Translations under genes and position numbers: made by a program | Shown here: positions 1 through 9,327 of the stretch, piece by piece | How the letters are laid out: the number at the start of each line of letters is the position of its first letter | Numbering within the stretch: the stretch's first letter is position 1 | Origin: Ascochyta rabiei | Lineage: Eukaryota > Ascomycota > Dothideomycetes > Pleosporales > Didymellaceae | Assembly: GCF_004011695.2 (NCBI RefSeq) | Contig: NC_082417.1 | Location: 434,001-498,000, forward strand | DNA length: 64,000 bases | Reading direction: 5' to 3' | Notes under the pieces: model-generated | Seen by the model: only the letters and a program-made list of their open reading frames with translations | Databases searched by the model: none | Told to the model about the DNA's origin: nothing

Positions 1-777
1 GCATGGGGCTGTCAGGGCGACTACCTCTTCTCCGTTCTACGTGTAGCCTTCAATCAAAGTGAGAAGTCGGCAAACCGTATCGCTGCGCTCTACAGCTTCT
101 GCTCCACGTTGACCGGTATCTTCGTCGGAATGATCGTATACCGTGTCAGACGCCTCAAGCCGTTCATACTGTTTGGCACGTGTCTTTTCATGGTCGCTTT
201 CGGTCTCATGATACACTATCGTGGTGGCGTCGGCACCCGCGCAGGCATCATCGGAGCTCAGATGCTTCTTGGAATCGCCGGTGGCTTCTTTCCTTACGCT
301 GCTCAAGCTAGCATCCAGGCCGCAACCAGTCATGAGCACGTTGCCGTCATCACAGGACTATACTTGGCCACTTACAACGTCGGTAACGCGCTCGGAAACG
401 CAATGTCAGGCGTCATCATGTCCCAAGTCCTATCGGTTCAGCTCAAGAGTCGCCTTAGCAAAGAAGTCGCCGATGCGTGGTACGACAGACCACTCGATCG
501 AATTCAACAATTCCCGCCTGGTACAGCAGAGCGGGATGCTGTGATCGAAGCATACAAGTACTTCCAGCGAGTAGTCTGTATCATCGGTGCCAGCGCCTGT
601 CTCGGATTGATCATCTTCGCCTTCTGCATCCGCAACCCCAGGCTTCCAGACACACAGTCTCTACCTTATGAAGAGCTCCCACAGAGAGAAGTTGATGCCG
701 ACAAGGGGTATGAAATGTCGCAATCGCCTGAACAGCAGAGGTCCTACCTGAACTGCGTGCCAGTCGAGCGCCAATAG
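1..777 (+). CDS. Siderophore-type MFS transporter, C-terminal part (5' end outside window)
   Basis: The frame is open from base 1 to the stop at 777, so this is the last ~258 residues of a longer protein. It shows hydrophobic helices around SANRIAALYSF, PFILFGTCLFMVAFGLMI, GIIGAQMLLGIAGGFFPYAA and VAVITGLYLATYNVGNAL, then a hydrophilic loop (YDRPLDRIQQFPPGTAERDAV), a last helix and a charged cytoplasmic tail. The loop before the last helices and the FNQS..SANRI segment are typical of fungal siderophore-iron transporters (Sit1/MirB/Arn group), which import ferric siderophores across the plasma membrane by proton symport. The family assignment is from memory of the pattern. The substrate cannot be told, and another 14-helix MFS family is the main alternative. 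No intron is visible in the part present. Confidence 0.75.
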   Translation, partial: AWGCQGDYLFSVLRVAFNQSEKSANRIAALYSFCSTLTGIFVGMIVYRVRRLKPFILFGTCLFMVAFGLMIHYRGGVGTRAGIIGAQMLLGIAGGFFPYAAQASIQAATSHEHVAVITGLYLATYNVGNALGNAMSGVIMSQVLSVQLKSRLSKEVADAWYDRPLDRIQQFPPGTAERDAVIEAYKYFQRVVCIIGASACLGLIIFAFCIRNPRLPDTQSLPYEELPQREVDADKGYEMSQSPEQQRSYLNCVPVERQ

Positions 778-1029
778 TCGATCTATGTCTTTCAATCTGG
801 AGTTTCGAATACGGTTAGAGTTTCTAGTTTAGCGAGGTGTACTAGGTGTTCTTCACTTCTCTCAATTCTCCTCGGACGGGTTGCGCAAGGACTGTGGGAT
901 TTGGAGTGGTCAAATCGAACGTTGGGGCTCTGCTTTGTTGTAGTAAGAACTGCATTCCGGCTGTCTCGAAGATCAAATCGTGCGTCCATATCTATGATGT
1001 GTTATCGCGTCTAGACAATATCGAGAGCT

Positions 1030-1954
1030 TCATACTTCTTCTTCAGGAGGCGTTGCCAGCCCACCAATCGTGTCATATGTCTTGCCGTGCTCAGTCGGCG
1101 TTTCCTGCATCATAAATTGCAGCACCATCTCCGCTGCCGTTCCCGCGTCGTCATCCGCATTCGCCGCCTTTAGGCTCTCCTCCAACCACTCTGGGGTCTT
1201 TGTCGCAAAGAACGTTTTAATGGTCTCGCTATTCACGAATCTGTCAAATTCAAAGTGCCCCTGGAACGTGAGGATTCTCCCAGTCTGATACATCCCCTTG
1301 GAAGCAGTCAGCGCACGATGAAACGCTTCTATATGGAGAATATACCTGGTTAGCACACCACGGAGTACTGCCAATAACCGACCACGAACGCGGCAGCTTC
1401 TCGAGATCAGGAACCACGACGAAATCGCCGTGCACAAACTGCAACCTCAGCTTCTCCGGCACCTGCATCCCCCGCCCTCCAGCACTCGTTGGGCACTTTG
1501 CGAAGTCGTTCCTGAATTTCGAGTCCATGGTCATTGTCTTGACGCCCAGCTCCCACCCCCGCTCATCCGCATCGACGCGTACACCGTACTGCTTGAGCAG
1601 CGCCTGGCATATCAACTGATGTCCAAAACAGCTGCCCAACCACTTCACCCACGGTGAGTCCCGGTACGCATCGATGATGTACTGCTCGAGTCGGTGCACC
1701 CAGGGAATGTCGTCGTAGGCCGAGTTGATGGAGCCGGTGATGAGAATCAAATCCACATCGTCGAGCGACGCTGGATACTCTCCCTTTCGTGAGTCGTACT
1801 CTGTAGACTGAATTGTGGTGTCCGGTGAACTGTGCTTTGCGGCTGCTGTGAGTAGTTCGTGGAAGATTTGCCCGTAGCTGGAGGCGCGTTCTGTGGAGAC
1901 GTTGGGGACGGGGATGTCGGTGTTGAAGACGGCTATGTGGAGGGTCTGCGCCAT
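1030..1954 (-). CDS. Class I glutamine amidotransferase-like protein (GATase1)
   Basis: Two exons, 1346-1954 and 1030-1296, joined over a 49-nt GT-AG intron (1297-1345, phase 0), give 291 residues. The nucleophile elbow GSCFGHQ places catalytic Cys at about residue 109, and QGHFEFD supplies the His (217) and Glu (219) of the Cys-His-Glu triad. The spliced join (CANQ then GMYQTGR) restores the strand leading to the GHxE motif, which supports the intron. This is the stand-alone fungal amidotransferase-like group related to the GMP-synthase glutaminase domain. No synthetase partner domain is present, so the acceptor is unknown; the protein is probably cytosolic. The ATG at 1954 is the first in frame. 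A transposon starts about 100 bp upstream (2056), so the promoter is short or has been displaced. Confidence 0.85.
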
Positions 1955-2055
1955 GATGCTGTGCTGTGCTGTACTGTGCTGTTATGATTGGTTGTGCTAG
2001 GTTGATTTGATGGTCGATTGGTGATGTGTGAGTTTGTGTCTTGGAGGAACACCTA

Positions 2056-2095
2056 CCGTGTCCGTGCGCGCAACAACCGGAGTCGCGCAACGACC
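2056..2095 (+). repeat. Left terminal inverted repeat of the pogo-like element
   Basis: It begins CCGTGTCCGTGCGCG and contains two spaced copies of a CGCGCAACRACC motif, which could be transposase-binding sites. It pairs with 4571-4610. Confidence 0.85.
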
Positions 2096-2109
2096 GAATC
2101 ATCACAACT

Positions 2110-4430
2110 ACACCATACTTTAACGCGTTATAACTTAACAACTATAGCAGCTATTAACAAAGCGCTTACAGCAATTAATGCGCTAAAACTAGGTAAAAAA
2201 CTTGTGTATTAGTATTTTGCTACTAGGTTTAGCGTTAACTGTGTAACTCTAGCTTAGAGACATAAGCATGTTTAGGACTCCTAGGAGACTAAGGACATTA
2301 ACTAGCAACATTTAACGCTATAATAGGAGATAGAGCTTATAAAGTATATAGAGTTACTTAGTACTTATTACTTACTACCTACTAGAGAGATAATCTAGAA
2401 TTTTGCGTTGCTAACGTACTCCACGGGTGAGTCGGCCACACAGGCGAGTAGGCCACTTGAAACCTCACCAAAATTGCCTAAAATCACAACTCTTTATCTC
2501 AACAATTACGCTTAAAAATCTTCTAAAATTCTCAGGATAGTATAGCATAGGTATTAGTAAGCACATATCCAAATTTCAGCTTTATAGCTTTAATAATTAT
2601 AGAGATAGCCTGCGAACACCCCTGTAAAGCAGCAATCTCTTAATAACTTCTGTATTATAGATTCTAGCACCCTAAGACTTTTAAATCCTTTTATTTGTAT
2701 AGGTGCAGCCCTGTGCTAAGCATTTCAGATAATTCTATAGCGTGGTTGTTGAGATAAAGAGTTGTGATTTTGGGCAATTTTGGTGAGGTTTCAAGTGGCC
2801 GACTCGCCTGTGTGGCCGACTCACCCGTGGAGTACGTTAGTGGCTTAAAATCTAGTTAGTAAGAGCTAGGTTACCTGCTTTATTAACAAGTACTCTATCT
2901 ATCTTATCTTATGTTACTCTACTAGGATAGATTAACTATGTTATAATACTAATTCCTATAATAAATATATGCTCTACTTTAACCTACTATAGCATAAAAT
3001 CTCTAAATACTCTATTAAGGGTTACTACATATATAATATAGATAAGAAGGGCTTTATAATTAGTATTATAGGTAGAATAAAATATATATTTAGTAAGTAT
3101 ATGTAGATAAAGGGAGAGATTAAAGCATCTATCTAGGATAGTAACTAAGCTTAGTAGACGCTTATAGCGTGTGTGTGTAGTAATAGAACAGTACTACTAC
3201 TAGGCATTATCTATAAGTTAGCTAACACTAGCATTAAATTAGACTAGGTAGCTAAAATTAAGCTAGGAAAACACTCTATAATAGTTATATTATCTTTCTT
3301 AGGGTAGACAAATAGGGATATAGGCCTTACCTAGCTTAAGTAGGTATTTAATTGCTATACTAAGAAGAAAGTATAAAGAAAGTAGAGGCTTTTAATACTA
3401 GATAGCTACAGATCCTACGTAACAATAGACTTTATTAAGTACTATAATAACTATAAGATCCTTCTAGCTGTTCTTCCCCCTTACTTAACCTAAACGCTCT
3501 AGCTACTTAATATAGTGCTGTTTAAGCCTCTATTAATAGTATACTTAAAAGTAGTTATAACATATATCTATAAGGCTTAAAATAATACACTTATTACTAG
3601 AGTAGACTTCTTCTACCTATTCTAGCTAGTGTAGATGTGTAGCTTTACTAAAAAGCTAATACTTAAGTCCTTTAAGGTAACAGGTATCTATCTACTTAAT
3701 CCTAACGTTATCCTCTACTACTTTATTAAAACACTAGAGAGCTTAGATTTAGAAAGGTTCTTATTATCTGTTTATAGTAACAAGGATTAGCTTAAAATAG
3801 AGATATTGTTGCAGCATGTAGTTAAAAACTAGAGTAAAAGTAATATTAAAAAGATAAGATAATTAATCTACTATATCTTAGTTAAAACCTTACTCCTCTA
3901 GTATAAGATAGATAGCCTTAAAAAGACTCTAAAGACGTAGAAGAAGCATAAAAAGAAGAGTAAAACCTTAGACTTGCAGTAACAGCAGGAGTACTATAGT
4001 AGTGCAGTGTTCTAGTTACCTAGAAAGGTTAATAAAGCACGCTTCTGTAAGTAAGTTAGAAAACGTAAGGAGAAGGAGGAGAGGCTTAGAAAAGCTACTA
4101 GTAAGGAAGTAGCAGCTGCTAAGAAGCTGGTTAAGAAGAAGAAGAAGGAGGAAAGGTGTGTAGCGTATAAGGCAGCTAAGGTAGTACGTAAGAAGGAGAA
4201 GGCTAATACAGTAAATTAGAAGGCTAAACAGGAGGCTAAAAAGCAGCATTAATAACAAGAGCTTAATACTGCAAAAGCTATATAATTACCTTAAAAGAGT
4301 AAGAAAAAAGCTTTATAAGCAACCTAGCTAAAAAAGCATTAAAAACGTAGTCCTAGGGATAATGTTAGTAGTTGTAGTCCCCTATTGCTATCTCTAGCTT
4401 CCCTACTTAAAACCATATCACGTAGCCACA
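2110..4430 (+). pseudogene. Pogo-type transposase remnant, split by a nested insertion
   Basis: Read on the plus strand with stops ignored, the region follows a fungal pogo transposase in order. Around 2145-2405 is the N-terminal DNA-binding part (INALKLGKKLVYQY..., with the first stop falling where Gln is expected). Around 2840-3000 is the VSKSWVTCFINK helix. At about 3050-3560 is the DDE core (GFIISIIGRIKYIFS, LLILDSYRSYVTIDFIKY, LLAVLPPYL), followed by FKVTGIYLLNPNVIL and a Lys-rich tail near 4040-4260. There are many TAG/TAA stops, mostly at Gln codons, and changes such as DGH to DSY fit C-to-T (and G-to-A) damage as in RIP. The central LILD aspartate is kept. The 424-bp element interrupts it at 2412-2839. 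It is non-functional. Confidence 0.8.
2414..2837. mobile_element. 424-bp non-autonomous TIR element (MITE) nested in the pogo-like transposase
   Basis: Two 99-bp inverted repeats (2414-2512 and 2739-2837) match at 95 of 99 positions, leaving a unique AT-rich core of about 226 bp with no coding capacity. TA flanks both sides (2412-2413 and 2838-2839). Removing the element and one TA joins the surrounding transposase in the same frame (NFAL then LVA). The terminal sequence ACGTACTCCACGGG closely resembles the ends of the 31095-32958 element, so it is probably a non-autonomous relative of that family. Confidence 0.9.
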
Positions 4431-4570
4431 ACGTTAAGTTACTAGCTAAATTTAAATAGTACATCTTTTTTGTAAGTAATTAATTAGTACTATACTACAA
4501 AATTACAAAATAATAGCTGTTGTGGGTGGCTCTATAGCCTTATCTAATTTTGAGCGTTAAGGTGGTTTTT

Positions 4571-4610
4571 GGTTGTTGCGCGACTCTGGTTGTTGCGCGC
4601 ACGGACACGG
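4571..4610 (-). repeat. Right terminal inverted repeat of the pogo-like element
   Basis: It is the reverse complement of 2056-2095 with two transitions, ending GGACACGG next to a TA dinucleotide. Confidence 0.85.
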
Positions 4611-4612
4611 TA

Positions 4613-5380
4613 GGTCTCGATTTCGCCATCTGCCTCTGCCGAATTCGGAACGTGTACCGGCGCCGTTGATATCCGCCTTATCGTGGTGGTTGTCATTAGT
4701 TATGTTGATTGTTCCTCTTGTAAGTGCAACTTGAGGTGTAGATCCTACGAGAGGCGCGATATGGCTATACAAAGTGGCCTGGATTGCTTCTGAAGATGTG
4801 GGATGTTGCATTGTTCGCGCCTCCACGTCCATGGGAGCTGCCGCTATTGTGACTGTGATGCACAAGCCACATTATTTAGTATTGCAATACCCTCACCTGA
4901 TTGTTTATCCTTCAGCGCCACGCGAAAGATCAAACGAGCTGAAAAAGCTACTGCTAGAAGGCAAGAGGAAATAAGGGAGTAAAGGCGTGATGCGAGGAAA
5001 CACGTTAAGGCAAAGAAGAGGAGGCAGCCTACACATGTCAGACTCTTCTAAATCCCACTCGGCTCGCCTCTCAGACCACAGCAGAAACACTCTCGGTCGA
5101 GACTCCAGTCCTAGGCGACGAACTGTACGACCACGCGTATTACACGCGGACATCTGAACAGGGTTAGGAGGCTGCCCAGGTGGGGCGTGGGGACTATCCA
5201 GTATCCAAACAGCAGCCATCAATGCCACATCACTCCGTGTCATATAACATAAACAAGCAAGAGGAGCGTCGAATAGAAGAACCTCTTCAGTGCAAGATGT
5301 GGTCTGGAGACCAGCCGCGGCTATACTGCATGGGTGTTATCTCCGGTTCATTCATTGAAGCGGGGAAGCTTTGAGCTGTC
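4613..5380. other. Intergenic, no gene seen
   Basis: Base composition returns to normal after the transposon. Open frames here are short and resemble no family. The 3' part is the presumed promoter of the class II aldolase gene. Confidence 0.5.
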
Positions 5381-6415
5381 ATGCTCATCTCTGGAGGCAC
5401 TCGTTGCTTCACACACTCTACACCTACAATGCTCCCAGCACGCCCAATCCTACGTTTGGTCTGTCGTACCAGTACTGCGAATACAAAACTTCATTCAGGT
5501 ATTCGACAACGCCCGATTCGCGCCCTGACTACCTCAACGAAGCATCGCCATGCCTCGGTAGCACCAGGCCAGACCGTGAACCATAATGACCACGTCGACA
5601 ACCAGTCAGTCACCGCCATGGGACTGACTACCTCAGGCACCCGCCTTAAAATTCGGAAATACCCGACTTTCTCTTCCCTAGAAGAAGAGCGTGTATATCG
5701 AAAGCAGCATCTTGCCGCAGCATACCGTATCTTCGCAAAGCGTGGATTCGACGAGGGTGTCGCCGGTCACATTTCAGTTCGCGATCCTATATTGGAAGAC
5801 CACTTCTGGCTGAATCCATTGTCAACACATTTCTCTCAGATCAAAGTTTCGGACTTGATCTTAGTCAACGAACAAGGACAAGTGGTAGAGGGCGATCAGC
5901 CTATCAACGCTGCTGCGTTTGCTATTCACAGCGCAGTGCACAGACGTCGACCAGATGTGCATGCAGCCTGTCATGCACATAGCGTGTACGGCAAGGCCTG
6001 GAGTGCGTTTGGACGAGAACTGGATATGTACACTCAAGACAGCTTGAGATTCTATAGGTCTCACGGTGTTTACGAACAGTTTGGGGGCGTGGTCTTGGAA
6101 GGGGACGAAGGTGACAGGATCGCAGACGCTCTAGCAGATGGCAAAGCAGCGATTCTGCAGAACCATGGCATATTGACTGTAGGCCAGAGCGTTGATGAGG
6201 CGGCGTTCTGGTTCATGAGTCTGGACAAAACATGCCAGGCGCAATTGCTCATCGATGCTGCAGCCGCTGGTAGCGGGCATAAGCCAAAAGCCATTCCTGA
6301 CGAGGAGGCGGCACAGAGCTACAAGCAGGTGGGCACACCCGAAAAGGGGTGGCTTGCTTTCCAAGGATACTACGACGAGATACTTGCAAGCACTGGCGGT
6401 GACTTCCTGGAATGA
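5381..6415 (+). CDS. Class II aldolase/adducin-domain protein, probably mitochondrial
   Basis: A single exon encodes up to 344 residues. From about residue 95 it matches the class II aldolase/adducin head domain (L-fuculose-phosphate aldolase fold): RIFAKRGFDEGVAGHISVRD, the metal-binding HAHSVYGKAWS, and QNHGILTVG carrying the third zinc His. Such enzymes use Zn2+ for retro-aldol cleavage, but fungal members of this subgroup are mostly uncharacterised. The first ~60 residues are rich in Arg, Ser and Thr with no acidic residue, as in a mitochondrial presequence. Three starts are possible: 5381, 5429 (a compact presequence start) and 5618 (context CCGCCATGG), which would yield a cytosolic protein without the leader. 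I keep the longest because the leader looks meaningful. Confidence 0.82.
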   Translation: MLISGGTRCFTHSTPTMLPARPILRLVCRTSTANTKLHSGIRQRPIRALTTSTKHRHASVAPGQTVNHNDHVDNQSVTAMGLTTSGTRLKIRKYPTFSSLEEERVYRKQHLAAAYRIFAKRGFDEGVAGHISVRDPILEDHFWLNPLSTHFSQIKVSDLILVNEQGQVVEGDQPINAAAFAIHSAVHRRRPDVHAACHAHSVYGKAWSAFGRELDMYTQDSLRFYRSHGVYEQFGGVVLEGDEGDRIADALADGKAAILQNHGILTVGQSVDEAAFWFMSLDKTCQAQLLIDAAAAGSGHKPKAIPDEEAAQSYKQVGTPEKGWLAFQGYYDEILASTGGDFLE

Positions 6416-7020
6416 GAGCCCATGGATGCCGCTACAATGTGAGCTCTCGATTGCGAGAACCCAACAATCTCAACTCGAAGGTTGGTGTCAAAGCGCTTCA
6501 GAGTGCATCTTAAACAGCTTGTAGGCTCCACGTTTAACCTGTCCGCAGGGTCATGCGATCGAATACTTTTACACCCACTGAGCCTTTCGTTTTCGTGCAT
6601 TCACGTACTTCGCAAGATTCACAATCGTCAAAACAGATTGGAAATATGATAAAAGCTCTGCTCCGTCACAAGTTCAAAGCCAACCACAATGTCCTTAGTC
6701 TTGGTCACTTGCAATTGAGCCCGGTCCGCCTTCACTGTTCTCCCTCCCGGTTCTGGTCATTACCGCGCGTCTGGTCGGTCAGCTCAGCAGAGGATCTTCG
6801 GGATGCACGATAGCTAGCTCGCTGTTCAGTGTAGGTTTGGGACAACTCGGCTAGTCCTTTCAGTTGGTCCAGATATTCAATTGTGTGTTGGTCCCATTGA
6901 ATCAAGTAGGCACTTCGCGAGCTAGTGCAGATTTGGAACAATGACGTATGTGTCGAGCGAGGTATTCTTGCTTACAAAAGAAAAGACAACACGATGAAGC
7001 GTTGAGTAAACTCACAGATT
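6416..7020. other. Intergenic, no gene seen
   Basis: This holds the aldolase 3' region and the promoter/5' UTR of the glycine-zipper gene. Frames on both strands are short and show no family features. Confidence 0.5.
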
Positions 7021-8055
7021 ATGGCAACCGAAAAGAATGAACCGAAGCCTAAGGAGCCTAACACAAATGGCGTTTCTGAAGAAGATGCGCGAAAGGAGTC
7101 TTCCAAAGTTGCGAAGCAAGCAACTGAAGCGCAGAAGAAGGCAACCGAATTGATGGAGGCAGCCGCTGCTGCGGGTGACCCCGACGAACGCCAAAAGCTG
7201 ATGGAACAAGCTCTCGAGCAGCAAATTCAATCAAAGTCCTTAGGCAAAACAGCAAAGTATCTACGGTCAGGCACATTCCAGGGCATGGCAGTCGGTGCAG
7301 GACTCGGAATCGCTCCTGGCGCATCGTTGGGTGCCATCACAGGAACGTTGGTTGGCGGTGTGTCCTCCACTGCTTTGGGAGGGCTTGGCGCTGGAATCGG
7401 AGCCGCTACAGGTGCGCTTCACGGTCCGTTCTGGGATCTGGGAAAGGGCGCTGGCAAAGGCATTCAAAAAATCACGAACAACCTGCCGGGTTGGAAGGCC
7501 ACTGAGAGTCAGAAGAAGCAACTTGAGAAGATGATCGGCCAGATCAACGAGCAGGAAACGCCTGGGAAAGATGAGCTGGAGAGTTGGACAAGTGAGGGTG
7601 CCAGCGACGATCAAAAAGAAGCGATGGAGACCGCAAAGTCAGCGATGCCATCGCTGCCTTCAGCGGGAAGAAAGGAAGAAACGAGAAAATCAGATAACAC
7701 AAAAGACTGCGACAAAGAGAAGGGTGAAGTGGAGGAGTCTAGGCAAGCGCAGTCTCCGAAGGAAAAGTCCGAAGACAATCAGGTGAAGAGGAGCAATTCA
7801 AAGGGGAATGTTTCAGATACGGAAAGCGACGGAGGAAGCAGAGAACCGTTTGGGGTGGAGAAGGATACAAACTCCCCACAAGAGCATTCACAAGAGATTC
7901 AGTCAAACTATAAGGACGCTGCTGTACAAACAGGCGAAGAAGGTCGTAAGAAGCCTCGCAAATTGCAGGCTGATTTGAACAATGGCAACGAGCAGTCTGT
8001 CAAGCCAGTTGAGACGAGAAAGAAGCCACGCAAGCTCGAGAAAAGGTCAGCCTGA
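7021..8055 (+). CDS. Conserved-type hypothetical protein with glycine-zipper segment
   Basis: 344 residues, one exon. An N-terminal Glu/Lys/Ala-rich helix (about 20-75) is followed by a long Gly/Ala stretch (about 84-140: GMAVGAGLGIAPGASLGAI and similar GxxxG spacings), which could form a membrane-inserting or helix-packing glycine zipper. From about 160 the chain is highly charged and probably disordered, ending with two copies of RKKPRKL that resemble nuclear-localisation or nucleic-acid-binding basic patches. There is no signal peptide. The function is unknown, and I do not recognise a named family. The start ATG at 7021 has no alternative upstream in frame. Confidence 0.7.
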   Translation: MATEKNEPKPKEPNTNGVSEEDARKESSKVAKQATEAQKKATELMEAAAAAGDPDERQKLMEQALEQQIQSKSLGKTAKYLRSGTFQGMAVGAGLGIAPGASLGAITGTLVGGVSSTALGGLGAGIGAATGALHGPFWDLGKGAGKGIQKITNNLPGWKATESQKKQLEKMIGQINEQETPGKDELESWTSEGASDDQKEAMETAKSAMPSLPSAGRKEETRKSDNTKDCDKEKGEVEESRQAQSPKEKSEDNQVKRSNSKGNVSDTESDGGSREPFGVEKDTNSPQEHSQEIQSNYKDAAVQTGEEGRKKPRKLQADLNNGNEQSVKPVETRKKPRKLEKRSA

Positions 8056-8273
8056 ACTCATCGCAAACACAGCGTATACCCGAACAAAGACTTTGCACCG
8101 ACTGTGCAATAAGACGCTTTATGCCACACAGGCCTGTGAAGGATTGTGGGGATCAGACTTTAACACAAAGCAACTACAACGTTTCACTGATCATCTCGGT
8201 CCGGCATTAGGACTTTTAAAATGCATCTCTCCTCCGATCAGATCTGTAGCGTGAGCACAAAAGGATCTCTCTG

Positions 8274-8280
8274 TATAAAT
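8274..8280 (+). promoter_or_regulatory. Candidate TATA box
   Basis: TATAAAT, 52 bp before the ATG at 8332, in a short (276-bp) intergenic gap. Confidence 0.4.
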
Positions 8281-8331
8281 TTGCCCATAAGCTTGGGGTT
8301 CTCAACATAACAACCTCAATCCTACTGTAGC

Positions 8332-9204
8332 ATGGCGCCCCGGAGGATTCCATCCTCGCTTCCCAAGTCTACTATCAAGAACGCAGAACTTCGATCTGGC
8401 TATGGTGACATGCAAGCACATAAAAATACCACTGCCATGGCTGCGCATGTTGCAGACCTTTGCTCCCGGGGCATGATCGGCGATGACATGGCTGTTGAAC
8501 TCTTGAGACCTTCCTCGAATCCTACGTACTCGTCTCATTACCTTGCATCACACCCTGATCATACAAGTGAGCAACCGGAAATGACCAGTCTCGTCACAGC
8601 AGAGCGCCATCGGGCGAAACGAGACAAGGAGATGGAGCAGTTCCTTGAGGACTTCAAAGCTGGAAGAATCGACGAATGGGCTAACGCTACTGCACCGAAG
8701 CCCACCGCCGGGACTGAGCAGCCAGCTGTCGAAGAGCATTGCATTGACTTAGTGGCTGTGACGATCGGTCATAACGAAAGTGATGACGAGAGCTCGGAGT
8801 TGACAGATGCAAGCGTCAGCCAAATGCAGCTCGAGAAACCTGAAGCCTCACCACACAAAACCTCATTACCAGAATCATCGGCACCAGCGCCAGCATCGGA
8901 GCCAGGTTCGGCTACCATACCACCGAAGACACAAACAAGGAGGCAAGAGATCAAATCCGAACCCCTCAAACACAGTCCTGGTGCCCTCGACTACTCTGGG
9001 TTTAAGTACGGCGAGCTCGTCGCCGAGTGTCGAAGGCGCAAGATCCTGGGTGATGGCAGTTCGCAAACAGTTCGCAACCGCCTGATACAGGATAACATCA
9101 ACGCCAGGCAGAGTCTACCAAGGGCGTTCATCGGGTATAAGGGAAATCTCAGAGACAGTCATAAGCATAGAACACTTGCTGCGATGCAAGGGGCTGTTGA
9201 GTAG
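8332..9204 (+). CDS. SAP-motif-like hypothetical protein
   Basis: 290 residues, one exon. Near the C-terminus, YSGFKYGELVAECRRRKILG followed by GSSQTVRNRLIQDN fits the two-helix SAP motif that binds AT-rich scaffold DNA; the rest is charged and Pro/Ser-rich. An N-terminal helical part (about 30-60) is followed by an acidic Ser-rich linker. It lacks catalytic motifs. A nuclear DNA-associated role is inferred from the SAP-like segment alone. It follows the glycine-zipper gene in the same direction at 276 bp. Confidence 0.65.
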   Translation: MAPRRIPSSLPKSTIKNAELRSGYGDMQAHKNTTAMAAHVADLCSRGMIGDDMAVELLRPSSNPTYSSHYLASHPDHTSEQPEMTSLVTAERHRAKRDKEMEQFLEDFKAGRIDEWANATAPKPTAGTEQPAVEEHCIDLVAVTIGHNESDDESSELTDASVSQMQLEKPEASPHKTSLPESSAPAPASEPGSATIPPKTQTRRQEIKSEPLKHSPGALDYSGFKYGELVAECRRRKILGDGSSQTVRNRLIQDNINARQSLPRAFIGYKGNLRDSHKHRTLAAMQGAVE

Positions 9205-9327
9205 GATGGGACTTGATGAAGTTTTTGTTTGCGTTTGCGTTGTGTTTTCTTAGCTGTCTATTGATCTAGCATGAGTGTCAAGAAAATGACATGATACAGA
9301 AAGGACAAACTATGCTATCTAGAGCAA

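Larger units (their letters stand above)
2056..4610 (+). mobile_element. Decayed pogo-like (Tc1/mariner superfamily) DNA transposon, interrupted by a second element
   Basis: Inverted repeats of 40 bp at 2056-2095 and 4571-4610 match at 38 of 40 positions, and both mismatches are transitions. Each end is flanked by TA (2054-2055 and 4611-4612), the target duplication of Tc1/mariner elements. The ends are GC-rich while the interior is very AT-rich. Within it lies the remnant of a pogo-type transposase (separate entry) and a nested 424-bp element at 2414-2837. Without the nested insert and its extra TA the element would be about 2.1 kb, a plausible size for a one-gene pogo element. All frames are broken, so it cannot move by itself. 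Element limits assume the TA duplication. Confidence 0.85.
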
